From Gordius sp. MW1 (Eukaryota; Nematomorpha; Gordioida; Gordea; Gordiidae): a stretch of DNA of 64,000 nucleotides. Made by a program: the position numbers and the translations under genes. The notes beneath the pieces were generated by a model. The model was not told where the DNA came from and did not search any database. It saw only the letters and a list, made by a program, of their open reading frames with translations. How positions within the stretch are numbered: position 1 is the first letter of the stretch; every line of letters starts with the position of its first letter. Of the stretch, positions 52,679-62,553 are shown one piece after another. The stretch is from the NCBI GenBank assembly GCA_964036665.1, contig OZ038526.1, positions 16,306,001 to 16,370,000 on the forward strand, given 5' to 3'.

Positions 52679-54743
52679 ACTTTGAAATCATGATCGCATA
52701 GAGCAGTTTTCAAAAATTAAGCACTCACGTTGCGATACAACAAACTAATATCAACAATAAAACCTTGTCTTTTGTCAAAATGATAGTTCTCGCAGCTTAA
52801 AACTTCTTTTCCAAAGTCAATCGAGGATAATAGGATTCTCAATACTTTTATATATTTTTTCAAGCTCTTTTACATAGAATAACAAAAAATAAATATTTTT
52901 ACCTCAAAATTTTTCACATTTTTTTCTTTCAACCGTATTCATCCGATGAAAGTTGTCGTTTTCAGATACGATTTTGTTGATAAAAAGTTAAAATTTATCA
53001 GAATAAGAAAACTATTACTTTGAAATCGTGATCGCATAGAGCAGTTTTCAAAAATTAAGCACTCACGTTGCGATACAACAAACTAATCGCAACAATAAAA
53101 CCTTGTCTTTTGTCAAAATGATAGTTCTCGCAACTTAAAACTTCTTTTCGGAAGTCAATGCAGGATAATAGGGATCTCAAATTGGCTTACTTTTATATAT
53201 TTTTTCAAGCTCTTTCACATAGAATAACAAAAAAATAAGTATTTTTACCTCAAAATTTTTCATATTTTTTTCTTTCAACCGTATTCATCCGATGAAAGTT
53301 GTCGTTTTCAGACACGATTTCCATGATAAAAAGTTGAAATTTATCAGAATCAGAAAACTATTACTTTGAAATCATGATCGCATAGAGCAGTTTTCAAAAA
53401 TTAAGCACTCACGTTGCGATACAACAAACTAATCGCAACAATAAAACCTTGTCTTTTGTCAAAATGATATTTCTCGCAGCTTAAAACTTTTTTTCGGAAG
53501 TCAATCAAGGATAATAGGATTCTCAAATTGGCTTACTTTTATATATTTTTTCAAGCTCTTTCACATAGAATAACAAAAAAATAAGTATTTTGACCTCAAA
53601 ATTTTTCATATTTTTTTCTTTCAACCGTATTCATCCGATGAAAGTTGTCGTTTTCAGACACGATTTCCATGATAAAAAGTTGAAATTTATCAGAATCAGA
53701 AAACTATTACTTTGAAATCATGATCGCATAGAGCGGTTTTCAAAAATTAAGCACTCACGTTGCGATACAACAAACTAATCGCAACAATAAAACCTTGTCT
53801 TTTGTCAAAATGATAGTTCTCGCAGCTTAAAACTTCTTTTCCGAAGTCAATCGAGGATAATAGGATTCTCAAATTGGCTTACTTTTATATATTTTTTCAA
53901 GCTCTTTCACATAGAATAACAAAAAATAAATATTTTTACCTCGAAATTTTTCACATTTTTTTCTTTCAACCGTATTCATCCGATGAAAGTTGTCGTTTTC
54001 AGATACGATTTTCATGATAAAAAGTTAAAATTTATCATAATAAGAAAACTATTACTTTGAAATCATGATCGCATAGAGCAGTTTTCAAAAATTAAGCACT
54101 CACGTTGCGATACAACAAACTAATCGCAACAATAAAACCTTGTCTTTTGTCAAAATGATAGTTCTCGCAGCTTAAAACTTCTTTTCCGAAGTCAATCGAG
54201 GATAATAGGATTCTCAAATTGGCTTACTTTTATATATTATTTCAAGCTCTTTCACATAAAATAATAAAAAATTAATATTTTTACCTCAAAATTTTTCACA
54301 TTTTTTTCTTTCAACCGTATTCATTGGATAAAAGTTGTCGTTTTTAGACACGATTTCCATGATAAAAAGTTAAAATTTGTCAGAATCAGAAAACTATTAC
54401 TTTGAAATCATGATCGCATAGAGTAGTTTTCAAAAATTAAGCACTCACGTTGCGATAAAACAAACTAATCGCAACAATAAAACCTTTTCTTTTGTCAAAA
54501 AGATAGTTCTCGCAGCTTAAAACTTCTTTTCCGAAGTCAATCGAATATAATAGGATTCCCAAATTGGCTTACTTTTATATATTTTTTTAAGCTCTTTCAC
54601 AAAGAATAACAAAAAATAAATATTTTTACCTCAAAACTTTTCACATTTTTTTCTTTCAACCGTATTGATCCGATGAAAGTTGTCGTTTTCAGACACGATT
54701 TCCATGATAAAAAGTTAAAATTTATCAGAATCAGAAAACTATT
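52679..54743. repeat. HOR unit 6: G-A-B'-D-E-F (2065 bp)
   Basis: The canonical D-E-F-type unit. It carries GAGCGG in D (53734), CATTGGATAAAAG in E and GATAAAACAAAC in F. The block from about 44403 to about 47843 matches about 51286 to about 54726 at an offset of 6883 bp, so this unit and the end of unit 5 are a copy of, or were copied with, units 2-3. Confidence 0.85.
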
Positions 54744-56807
54744 ACTTTGAAATCATGATCGCATAGAGCAGTTTTCAAAAATTAAGCACTCACGTTGCGA
54801 TACAACAAACTAATATCAACAATAAAACCTTGTCTTTTGTCAAAATGATAGTTCTCGCAGCTTAAAACTTCTTTTCCAAAGTCAATCGAGGATAATAGGA
54901 TTCTCAATACTTTTATATATTTTTTCAAGCTCTTTTACATAGAATAACAAAAAATAAATATTTTTACCTCAAAATTTTTCACATTTTTTTCTTTCAACCG
55001 TATTCATCCGATGAAAGTTGTCGTTTTCAGATACGATTTTGTTGATAAAAAGTTAAAATTTATCAGAATAAGAAAACTATTACTTTGAAATCGTGATCGC
55101 ATAGAGCAGTTTTCAAAAATTAAGCACTCACGTTGCGATACAACAAACTAATCGCAACAATAAAACCTTGTCTTTTGTCAAAATGATAGTTCTCGCAACT
55201 TAAAACTTCTTTTCGGAAGTCAATGCAGGATAATAGGGATCTCAAATTGGCTTACTTTTATATATTTTTTCAAGCTCTTTCACATAGAATAACAAAAAAA
55301 TAAGTATTTTTACCTCAAAATTTTTCATATTTTTTTCTTTCAACCGTATTCATCCGATGAAAGTTGTCGTTTTCAGACACGATTTCCATGATAAAAAGTT
55401 GAAATTTATCAGAATCAGAAAACTATTACTTTGAAATCATGATCGCATAGAGCAGTTTTCAAAAATTAAGCACTCACGTTGCGATACAACAAACTAATCG
55501 CAACAATAAAACCTTGTCTTTTGTCAAAATGATATTTCTCGCAGCTTAAAACTTTTTTTCGGAAGTCAATCGAGGATAATAGGATTCTCAAATTGGCTTA
55601 CTTTTATATATTTTTTCAAGCTCTTTTACATAGAATAACAAAAAATAAATATTTTTACTTCAAAATTTTTCACATTTTTTTCTTTCAACCGTATTCATCC
55701 GATGAAAGTTGTCGTTTTTAGATACGATTTTGATGATAAAAAGTTAAAATTTATCAGAATCAGAAAACTATTACTTTGAAATCATGATGGCATAGAGCAG
55801 TTTTCAAAAATTAAGGACTCACTTTGCGATTCAACAAACTAATCGCAACAATAAAACCTTGTCTTTTGTCAAAATGATAGTTCTCGCAGCTTAAAACTTC
55901 TTTTCGGAAGTCAATCGAGGATAATAGGATTCTCAAATTGGCTTACTTTTATATATTTTTTCAAGCTCTTTCACATAGAATAACAAAAAACAAATATTTT
56001 TACCTCAAAATGTTTCACATTTTTTTCTTTCAACCGTATTCATCCGATGAAAGTTGTCGTTTTCAGACACGATTTCCATGATAAAAAGTTGAAATTTATC
56101 AGAATCAGAAAACTATTACTTTGAAATCATGATCGCATAGAGCAGTTTTCAAAAATTAAGCACTCACGTTGCGATACAACAAACTAATCGCAACAATAAA
56201 ACCTTGTCTTTTGTCAAAATGATATTTCTCGCAGCTTAAAACTTTTTTTCGGAAGTCAATCGAGGATAATAGGATTCTCAAATTGGCTTACTTTTATATA
56301 TTTTTTCAAGCTCTTTTACATAGAATAACAAAAAATAAATATTTTTACTTCAAAATTTTTCACATTTTTTTCTTTCAACCGTATTCATCCGATGAAAGTT
56401 GTCGTTTTTAGATACGATTTTGATGATAAAAAGTTAAAATTTATCAGAATCAGAAAACTATTACTTTGAAATCATGATGGCATAGAGCAGTTTTCAAAAA
56501 TTAAGGACTCACTTTGCGATTCAACAAACTAATCGCAACAATAAAACCTTGTCTTTTGTCAAAATGATAGTTCTCGCAGCTTAAAACTTCTTTTCGGAAG
56601 TCAATCGAGGATAATAGGATTCTCAAATTGGCTTACTTTTATATATTTTTTCAAGCTCTTTCACATAGAATAACAAAAAACAAATATTTTTACCTCAAAA
56701 TGTTTCACATTTTTTTCTTTCAACCGTATTGATCCGATGAAAGTTGTCGTTTTCAGACACGATTTCCATGATAAAAAGTTAAAATTTATCAGAATCAGAA
56801 AACTATT
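54744..56807. repeat. HOR unit 7: G-A-B-C-B-C (2064 bp)
   Basis: A B-C-type unit with two dimers. The last C has GTATTGATCC, but the last B lacks the GATACAATAAAC mark of units 2 and 5. Confidence 0.85.
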
Positions 56808-58871
56808 ACTTTGAAATCATGATCGCATAGAGCAGTTTTCAAAAATTAAGCACTCACGTTGCGATACAACAAACTAATATCAACAATAAAACCTTGTCTT
56901 TTGTCAAAATGATAGTTCTCGCAGCTTAAAACTTCTTTTCCAAAGTCAATCGAGGATAATAGGATTCTCAATACTTTTATATATTTTTTCAAGCTCTTTT
57001 ACATAGAATAACAAAAAATAAATATTTTTACCTCAAAATTTTTCACATTTTTTTCTTTCAACCGTATTCATCCGATGAAAGTTGTCGTTTTCAGATACGA
57101 TTTTGTTGATAAAAAGTTAAAATTTATCAGAATAAGAAAACTATTACTTTGAAATCGTGATCGCATAGAGCAGTTTTCAAAAATTAAGCACTCACGTTGC
57201 GATACAACAAACGAATCGCAACAATAAAACCTTGTCTTTTGTCAAAATGATAGTTCTCGCAACTTAAAACTTCTTTTCGGAAGTCAATGCAGGATAATAG
57301 GGATCTCAAATTGGCTTACTTTTATATATTTTTTCAAGCTCTTTCACATAGAATAACAAAAAAATAAGTATTTTTACCTCAAAATTTTTCATATTTTTTT
57401 CTTTCAACCGTATTCATCCGATGAAAGTTGTCGTTTTCAGACACGATTTCCATGATAAAAAGTTGAAATTTATCAGAATCAGAAAACTATTACTTTGAAA
57501 TCATGATCGCATAGAGCAGTTTTCAAAAATTAAGCACTCACGTTGCGATACAACAAACTAATCGCAACAATAAAACCTTGTCTTTTGTCAAAATGATATT
57601 TCTCGCAGCTTAAAACTTTTTTTCGGAAGTCAATCGAGGATAATAGGATTCTCAAATTGGCTTACTTTTATATATTTTTTCAAGCTCTTTTACATAGAAT
57701 AACAAAAAATAAATATTTTTACTTCAAAATTTTTCACATTTTTTTCTTTCAACCGTATTCATCCGATGAAAGTTGTCGTTTTCAGACACGATTTCCATGA
57801 TAAAAAGTTGAAATTTATCAGAATCAGAAAACTATTACTTTGAAATCATGATCGCATAGAGCAGTTTTCAAAAATTAAGCACTCACGTTGCGATACAACA
57901 AACTAATCGCAACAATAAAACCTTGTCTTTTGTCAAAATGATAGTTCTCGCAGCTTAAAACTTCTTTTCCGAAGTCAATCGAGGATAATAGGATTCTCAA
58001 ATTGGCTTACTTTTATATATTTTTTCAAGCTCTTTCACATAGAATAACAAAAAATAAATATTTTTAACTCGAAATTTTTCACATTTTTTTCTTTCAACCG
58101 TATTCATCCGATGAAAGTTGTCGTTTTCAGATACGATTTTCATGATAAAAAGTTAAAATTTATCATAATAAGAAAACTATTACTTTGAAATCATGATCGC
58201 ATAGAGCAGTTTTCAAAAATTAAGCACTCACGTTGCGATACAACAAACTAATCGCAACAATAAAACCTTGTCTTTTGTCAAAATGATAGTTCTCGCAGCT
58301 TAAAACTTCTTTTCCGAAGTCAATCGAGGATAATAGGATTCTCAAATTGGCTTACTTTTATATATTATTTCAAGCTCTTTCACATAAAATAATAAAAAAT
58401 TAATATTTTTACCTCAAAATTTTTCACATTTTTTTCTTTCAACCGTATTCATCCGATAAAAGTTGTCGTTTTTAGACACGATTTCCATGATAAAAAGTTA
58501 AAATTTGTCAGAATCAGAAAACTATTACTTTGAAATCATGATCGCATAGAGTAGTTTTCAAAAATTAAGCACTCACGTTGCGATACAACAAACTAATCGC
58601 AACAATAAAACCTTTTCTTTTGTCAAAAAGATAGTTCTCGCAGCTTAAAACTTCTTTTCCGAAGTCAATCGAATATAATAGGATTCCCAAATTGGCTTAC
58701 TTTTATATATTTTTTTAAGCTCTTTCACAAAGAATAACAAAAAATAAATATTTTTACCTCAAAACTTTTCACATTTTTTTCTTTCAACCGTATTGATCCG
58801 ATGAAAGTTGTCGTTTTCAGACACGATTTCCATGATAAAAAGTTAAAATTTATCAGAATCAGAAAACTATT
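56808..58871. repeat. HOR unit 8: G-A-(B/C)-D-E-F (2064 bp)
   Basis: The third monomer is a B front (GATATTTCTCGC, TTTTTACTTC) joined to a C- or A-like tail (GACACGATTTCC, GTTGAAATTT). D lacks GAGCGG, E has CATCCGATAAAAG and F has GATACAACAAAC. It is therefore closer to unit 1 than to units 3, 4 and 6. Confidence 0.83.
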
Positions 58872-60685
58872 ACTTTGAAATCATGATCGCATAGAGCAGT
58901 TTTCAAAAATTAAGCACTCACGTTGCGATACAACAAACTAATATCAACAATAAAACCTTGTCTTTTGTCAAAATGATAGTTCTCGCAGCTTAAAACTTCT
59001 TTTCCAAAGTCAATCGAGGATAATAGGATTCTCAATACTTTTATATATTTTTTCAAGCTCTTTTACATAGAATAACAAAAAATAAATATTTTTACCTCAA
59101 AATTTTTCACATTTTTTTCTTTCAACCGTATTCATCCGATGAAAGTTGTCGTTTTCAGATACGATTTTGTTGATAAAAAGTTAAAATTTATCAGAATATG
59201 AAAACTATTACTTTGAAATCGTGATCGCATAGAGCAGTTTTCAAAAATTAAGCACTCACGTTGCGATACAACAAACTAATCGCAACAATAAAACCTTGTC
59301 TTTTGTCAAAATGATAGTTCTCGCAACTTAAAACTTCTTTTCGGAAGTCAATGCAGGATAATAGGGATCTCAAATTGGCTTACTTTTATATATTTTTTCA
59401 AGCTCTTTCACATAGAATAACAAAAAAATAAGTATTTTTACCTCAAAATTTTTCATATTTTTTTCTTTCAACCGTATTCATCCGATGAAAGTTGTCGTTT
59501 TCAGACACGATTTCCATGATAAAAAGTTGAAATTTATCAGAATCAGAAAACTATTACTTTGAAATCATGATCGCATAGAGCAGTTTTCAAAAATTAAGCA
59601 CTCACGTTGCGATACAACAAACTAATCGCAACAATAAAACCTTGTCTTTTGTCAAAATGATATTTCTCGCAGCTTAAAACTTTTTTTCGGAAGTCAATCG
59701 AGGATAATAGGATTCTCAAATTGGCTTACTTTTATATATTTTTTCAAGCTCTTTTACATAGAATAACAAAAAATAAATATTTTTACTTCAAAATTTTTCA
59801 CATTTTTTTCTTTCAACCGTATTCATCCGATGAAAGTTGTCGTTTTTAGATACGATTTTGATGATAAAAAGTTAAAATTTATCAGAATCAGAAAACTATT
59901 ACTTTGAAATCATGATGGCATAGAGCAGTTTTCAAAAATTAAGGACTCACTTTGCGATTCAACAAACTAATCGCAACAATAAAACCTTGTCTTTTGTCAA
60001 AATGATAGTTCTCGCAGCTTAAAACTTCTTTTCGGAAGTCAATCGAGGATAATAGGATTCTCAAATTGGCTTACTTTTATATATTTTTTCAAGCTCTTTC
60101 ACATAGAATAACAAAAAACAAATATTTTTACCTCAAAATGTTTCACATTTTTTTCTTTCAACCGTATTCATCCGATGAAAGTTGTCGTTTTCAGACACGA
60201 TTTCCATGATAAAAAGTTGAAATTTATCAGAATCAGAAAACTATTACTTTGAAATCATGATCGCATAGAGCAGTTTTCAAAAATTAAGCACTCACGTTGC
60301 GATACAACAAACTAATCGCAACAATAAAACCTTGTCTTTTGTCAAAATGATATTTCTCGCAGCTTAAAACTTTTTTTCGGAAGTCAATCGAGGATAATAG
60401 GATTCTCAAATTGGCTTACTTTTATATATTTTTTCAAGCTCTTTTACATAGAATAACAAAAAATAAATATTTTTACTTCAAAATTTTTCACATTTTTTTC
60501 TTTCAACCGTATTCATCCGATGAAAGTTGTCGTTTTTAGATACGATTTTGATGATAAAAAGTTAAAATTTATCAGAATCAGAAAACTATTACTTTGAAAT
60601 CATGATCGCATAGAGCAGTTTTCAAAAATTAAGCACTCACGTTGCGATACAACAAACTAATCGCAACAATAGAACCTTATCTTTT
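58872..60685. repeat. HOR unit 9: G-A-B-C-B, then interrupted monomer
   Basis: A B-C-type unit cut by the insertion. The second B is followed at 60591 by a monomer that lacks the C marks (it has CATGATCGC and GCACTCACGTTGCG). Only its first 95 bp are present before the insertion boundary. Two substitutions from consensus sit close to the junction (CAATAGAACC and CTTATCTTTT). Confidence 0.85.
60681..60685. repeat. Left target-site duplication (CTTTT)
   Basis: CTTTT is the last satellite sequence on the left and the first on the right (62549-62553). Removing one copy and the insertion joins 60591-60685 to 62554-62803 as a monomer of 345 bp, the expected size. Five bases is a usual duplication length for LTR retrotransposons, but the motif is simple and T-rich, so a chance match is possible. 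Confidence 0.6.
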
Positions 60686-60775
60686 TATCGTATCCGGAGA
60701 TACGAAGATGAAAATATCTTCCCACCTCATCTTATTCAAAAGTTAAGAGTTCAACACGCGGTACAATTCTTTTGA
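60686..60775 (+). pseudogene. 29-codon open fragment ending in TGA (left copy)
   Basis: Reads in the same frame as the C-terminal 29 residues of the frame at 62020-62223, with one change (Asn for Asp at the tenth residue). It has no start codon of its own and is joined to satellite sequence upstream. It could be the truncated end of a coding region or simply an open frame carried by the repeat. No known protein is recognised. Confidence 0.2.
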
Positions 60776-60845
60776 TCTTACACATTGTACACTCATAGCG
60801 TAGACCATTATTCTTTTACATTTAATTCCTAGTACGCGTATGTTA

Positions 60846-60862
60846 CCCCCCCCCCCCCCCCC
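60846..60862 (+). repeat. C17 homopolymer
   Basis: Seventeen consecutive C in the left direct repeat. The equivalent run in the right repeat is C11 (62294-62304). The minus strand is a G run. Length is likely unstable and also prone to sequencing error. Confidence 0.9.
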
Positions 60863-60964
60863 GACGCGCTTATACGTTTGTGTTATTTATTTCTCCCCAT
60901 ATATGATTATTTATCAACATGAATACGGAGGAGTGATTTGTAGTAAGGAGATTGATACATTAAT

Positions 60965-61251
60965 ATAATTTTTCTTGGAATAAAATAGATTGGCGAAATG
61001 TAGAGCGGTAAAGTTATCTTTATTTAATGGCTTTAAGCCCGGCCATCCCACAACAATATTTCCCCCTATCCTCCCTTTAAATTCCCCCAATTAATTCCTA
61101 ATAATTCTTCCCTTCTGAACCTTTTTATTTAAATCGTATTCCTTCGCCAAATTCGATATTTGGTGTCAGATATTCTACTCACGCCCGATGGAGGAAACCA
61201 GGAATTATTCTACAAAACGAAAAAGGAAATAATTTCTACAGAAAGATTAAT
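60965..61251 (+). other. Unique internal region of the insertion, with a tRNA-Leu-like primer-site match
   Basis: There is no open frame of note. A pyrimidine-rich stretch runs from about 61040 to 61110 with several CCCCC words. At 61161-61170, TGGTGTCAGA equals the start of the primer-binding site expected for tRNA-Leu, whose 3' end is TCTGACACCA. The match stops after 10 bases, where a full site would usually be 12-18. The position, 197 bp beyond the left direct repeat, is not where a primer site should be unless the true LTR extends to about 61160. Confidence 0.35.
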
Positions 61252-61546
61252 TTGGAATTCAAATTGCCGCCCCCCCTTCTTCTGAATAGAATGGATAAAA
61301 TTATTAGGATAAAATTATTTCAGGAACATCCCGGTTGCCATGAACAACCGTCACAGCGCAGGGATATTGGAAAATTATTCCGGGAACATCCCGTTTGCCA
61401 TGAACAACCGTCACAGCGCAGGGATATCGGATAAAATTATTCTAGTAAAACAATCGAACCAATCCATGATTCAGAAATATTGGGAGACGGAGGAAGAAAA
61501 CAATTCCTTCCAACAATTGGCTACCAAATTTAAACCGCAAACATAA
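61252..61546 (+). other. Two overlapping small open frames across a 60-bp tandem repeat
   Basis: One frame (61252-61434, 60 codons) and another (61340-61546, 68 codons) overlap. Both stay open because the tandem repeat has a period of 60, a multiple of three. The first frame gives the repeated peptide word HEQPSQRRDIG. The second has ENYSGNIPFAMNNRHSAGI and a hydrophilic tail. No domain is recognised and there is no reason to prefer either as a gene. They may be remnants of a gag-like region or chance. Confidence 0.2.
61324..61443 (+). repeat. Two-copy 60-bp tandem repeat
   Basis: Copies at 61324-61383 and 61384-61443 share GAACATCCC, TTGCCATGAACAACCGTCAC and AGCGCAGGGATAT. They differ at a few positions (CCGGTTGCC versus CCGTTTGCC, GATATTGG versus GATATCGG) and in the spacing of the AAAATTATT tail. 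The GGATAAAATTATT tail also occurs alone twice just upstream (about 61290-61320), which suggests older, partly lost units. Confidence 0.9.
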
Positions 61547-62019
61547 TTCAGTGGAAATTTCCATATGTCTGAAAACAGATGGCAGAATTCTTCGAACGAA
61601 TGAAAATCCCGAAACTGATTTAAATCAAAATATCAATTATGCAGAATGATCCCTTACTGATTCTCAAGACCCAAATTCTTAATGTGCCGCTAAAATATTA
61701 TTGTAAGACAGAATTATACACTTGATTTATTTACATATATTAATTATATGAAAATTATATTGTTAACCAATATTTAAACCCCCCCCCCCCCGCAGTTTCT
61801 TTGACTAATATTTGACAGTATGCGCGTGGGCAAGAAAGGATAATTTTTAAGATGGCAGTTTACACTCTATATTAATTATAAGTTTTGTCAAGGCTATTGC
61901 TAGGTGAGTCACAGAGCTGGAAGAAAAATCCGTTAGCCATGACGTTGCCTTTTTATCACTGATTTTTACATATATCAGTCGTCGTGTGAGCAAAGGCCAG
62001 AGTCGGTATTCGATGCCAG
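61547..62019 (+). other. Internal region of the insertion without a recognised feature
   Basis: No open frame of useful length and no recognised RNA gene. It contains a C13 homopolymer at 61779-61791 following an A/T-rich stretch (61690-61778). ATTCGATGCCAGATGTTTG (about 62008-62026) faintly resembles ATTCGATATTTGGTGTCAGA at 61151, but too weakly to call a repeat. Confidence 0.6.
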
Positions 62020-62223
62020 ATGTTTGAAACTTATAATGTTAATTACGCCGCCTTGATAGTTGCACTCAACAACTCGGTACTCTTAGAACTTTATCGAAAA
62101 TACATTAAGTCTTCGACTTTTAAAAGGGAAAGGTATCGTATCCGGAGATACGAAGATGAAGATATCTTCCCACCTCATCTTATTCAAAAGTTAAGAGTTC
62201 AACACGCGGTACAATTCTTTTGA
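62020..62223 (+). CDS. Small open frame of unknown function (67 codons)
   Basis: Starts at ATG in CCAGATGTTTG and ends at TGA inside the right direct repeat. The predicted product has a mildly hydrophobic front (about residues 9-24, ALIVALNNSVLLELY), then a basic stretch (KSSTFKRERYRIRRYEDED), then IFPPHLIQKLRVQHAVQFF. The last 29 codons lie in the direct repeat and are also present at 60686-60775. No domain or family is recognised. It may be the tail of a transposon or host gene, or non-coding. No promoter, intron signal or partner gene supports it. Confidence 0.2.
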   Translation: MFETYNVNYAALIVALNNSVLLELYRKYIKSSTFKRERYRIRRYEDEDIFPPHLIQKLRVQHAVQFF

Positions 62224-62406
62224 TCTTACACATTGTACACTCATAGCGTAGACCATTATTCTTTTACATTTAATTCCTAGTACGCGTATGTTACCCCCCC
62301 CCCCGACGCGCTTATACGTTTGTGTTATTTATTTCTCCCCATATATGATTATTTATCAACATGAATACGTATGAGTAATTTGTAGTAAGGAGATAGATAC
62401 ATTAAT
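62134..62406 (+). repeat. Right 273-bp direct repeat of the insertion
   Basis: Second copy of 60686-60964, with C11 (62294-62304) in place of C17. It is preceded by unique sequence inside the insertion and followed by a 142-bp tail that has no counterpart after the left copy. About 98% identity to the left copy outside the C run means the two separated fairly recently or have been converted. Confidence 0.93.
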
Positions 62407-62548
62407 TGCAAGTTCGTATCTTATTTAGGTCGGATACCCCTTTTGATCTTACCCGCATTAGCATAACATCTGTGTACTAATTTTGATATATAAGATAAAT
62501 ACAATCCAATATTGAATAACGAATAATAAATTCTTGTATTATACAAAA
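62407..62548 (+). other. Right tail of the insertion with AATAAA
   Basis: A 142-bp A/T-rich segment between the right direct repeat and the satellite. AATAAA at 62525-62530 lies 18 bp before the insertion edge, which ends ATACAAAA. This arrangement would fit a polyadenylation signal near the end of a transcribed retroelement. A/T richness makes the hexamer likely by chance. Confidence 0.4.
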
Positions 62549-62553
62549 CTTTT
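62549..62553. repeat. Right target-site duplication (CTTTT)
   Basis: The second copy of the 5-bp CTTTT at 60681-60685. Satellite sequence continues directly with GTCAAAATGATAG, the expected next bases of the monomer. Confidence 0.6.

Larger units (their letters stand above)
1..60685. repeat. 344-bp AT-rich satellite DNA array (left part)
   Basis: About 177 head-to-tail monomers, most 338-346 bp long, recognised by the recurring ACTTTGAAATCATGATCGCA start (for example at 1, 341, 685, 1030, 13427, 22687, 40977, 60591). A hand count on a consensus-like monomer gives roughly 30% G+C. Every monomer carries the same landmarks in order: an ATCATGAT palindrome, a GTTGCGAT/ATCGCAAC dyad, an ACTTC...GAAGT imperfect hairpin, a TATATA-T-tract, a long A-tract, a T-tract, and an ATGATAAAAAG segment. 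All copies are on the same strand; I saw no inversion. No gene lies inside. Family and species are not recognised. The monomer does not contain a CENP-B-box-like motif that I could see. A centromeric or pericentromeric role is inferred only from the type of array. Confidence 0.98.
60686..60964 (+). repeat. Left 279-bp direct repeat of the insertion
   Basis: Matches 62134-62406 at an offset of 1448 bp before, and 1442 bp after, a C homopolymer (17 versus 11 C). Five substitutions were counted over about 262 other bases: one at 60712, three in the GAATACGGAGGAGTGATT segment and one at 60953. It begins exactly at the insertion edge and ends where the two copies diverge after ACATTAAT. If these are LTR-derived, this copy is either the whole shared part or is truncated. 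Confidence 0.93.
60686..62548 (+). mobile_element. 1863-bp insertion in the satellite, probable degenerate retroelement
   Basis: Non-satellite sequence, richer in G+C-containing words than the array and containing long C runs. In order: a 279-bp direct repeat at the left edge, a unique region with a tRNA-Leu-like primer-site match (61161), a 60-bp tandem repeat, a C13 run, a unique region, a 273-bp direct repeat (62134) and a 142-bp tail with AATAAA near the end. Direct repeats plus a 5-bp target duplication suggest a small LTR-type element. Against that, the outer ends are TATCG...CAAAA rather than TG...CA, the right repeat is followed by unshared sequence, and the candidate primer site is about 200 bp from the left repeat. 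No reverse transcriptase, integrase or transposase is visible. It could instead be a rearranged or composite transposon, or a captured genomic fragment. Confidence 0.6.

Noticed and set aside
1..60685. Possible CRISPR array because of regular direct repeats
   Set aside because: Units are about 344 bp with no short-repeat/unique-spacer pattern and no cas genes. The spacing and homogeneity are those of eukaryotic satellite DNA.
60686..62548. Calling the insertion a complete LTR retrotransposon
   Set aside because: It lacks TG...CA ends, gag/pol domains and matching full-length terminal repeats. The primer-site match is short and displaced, so only a tentative retroelement label is supported.
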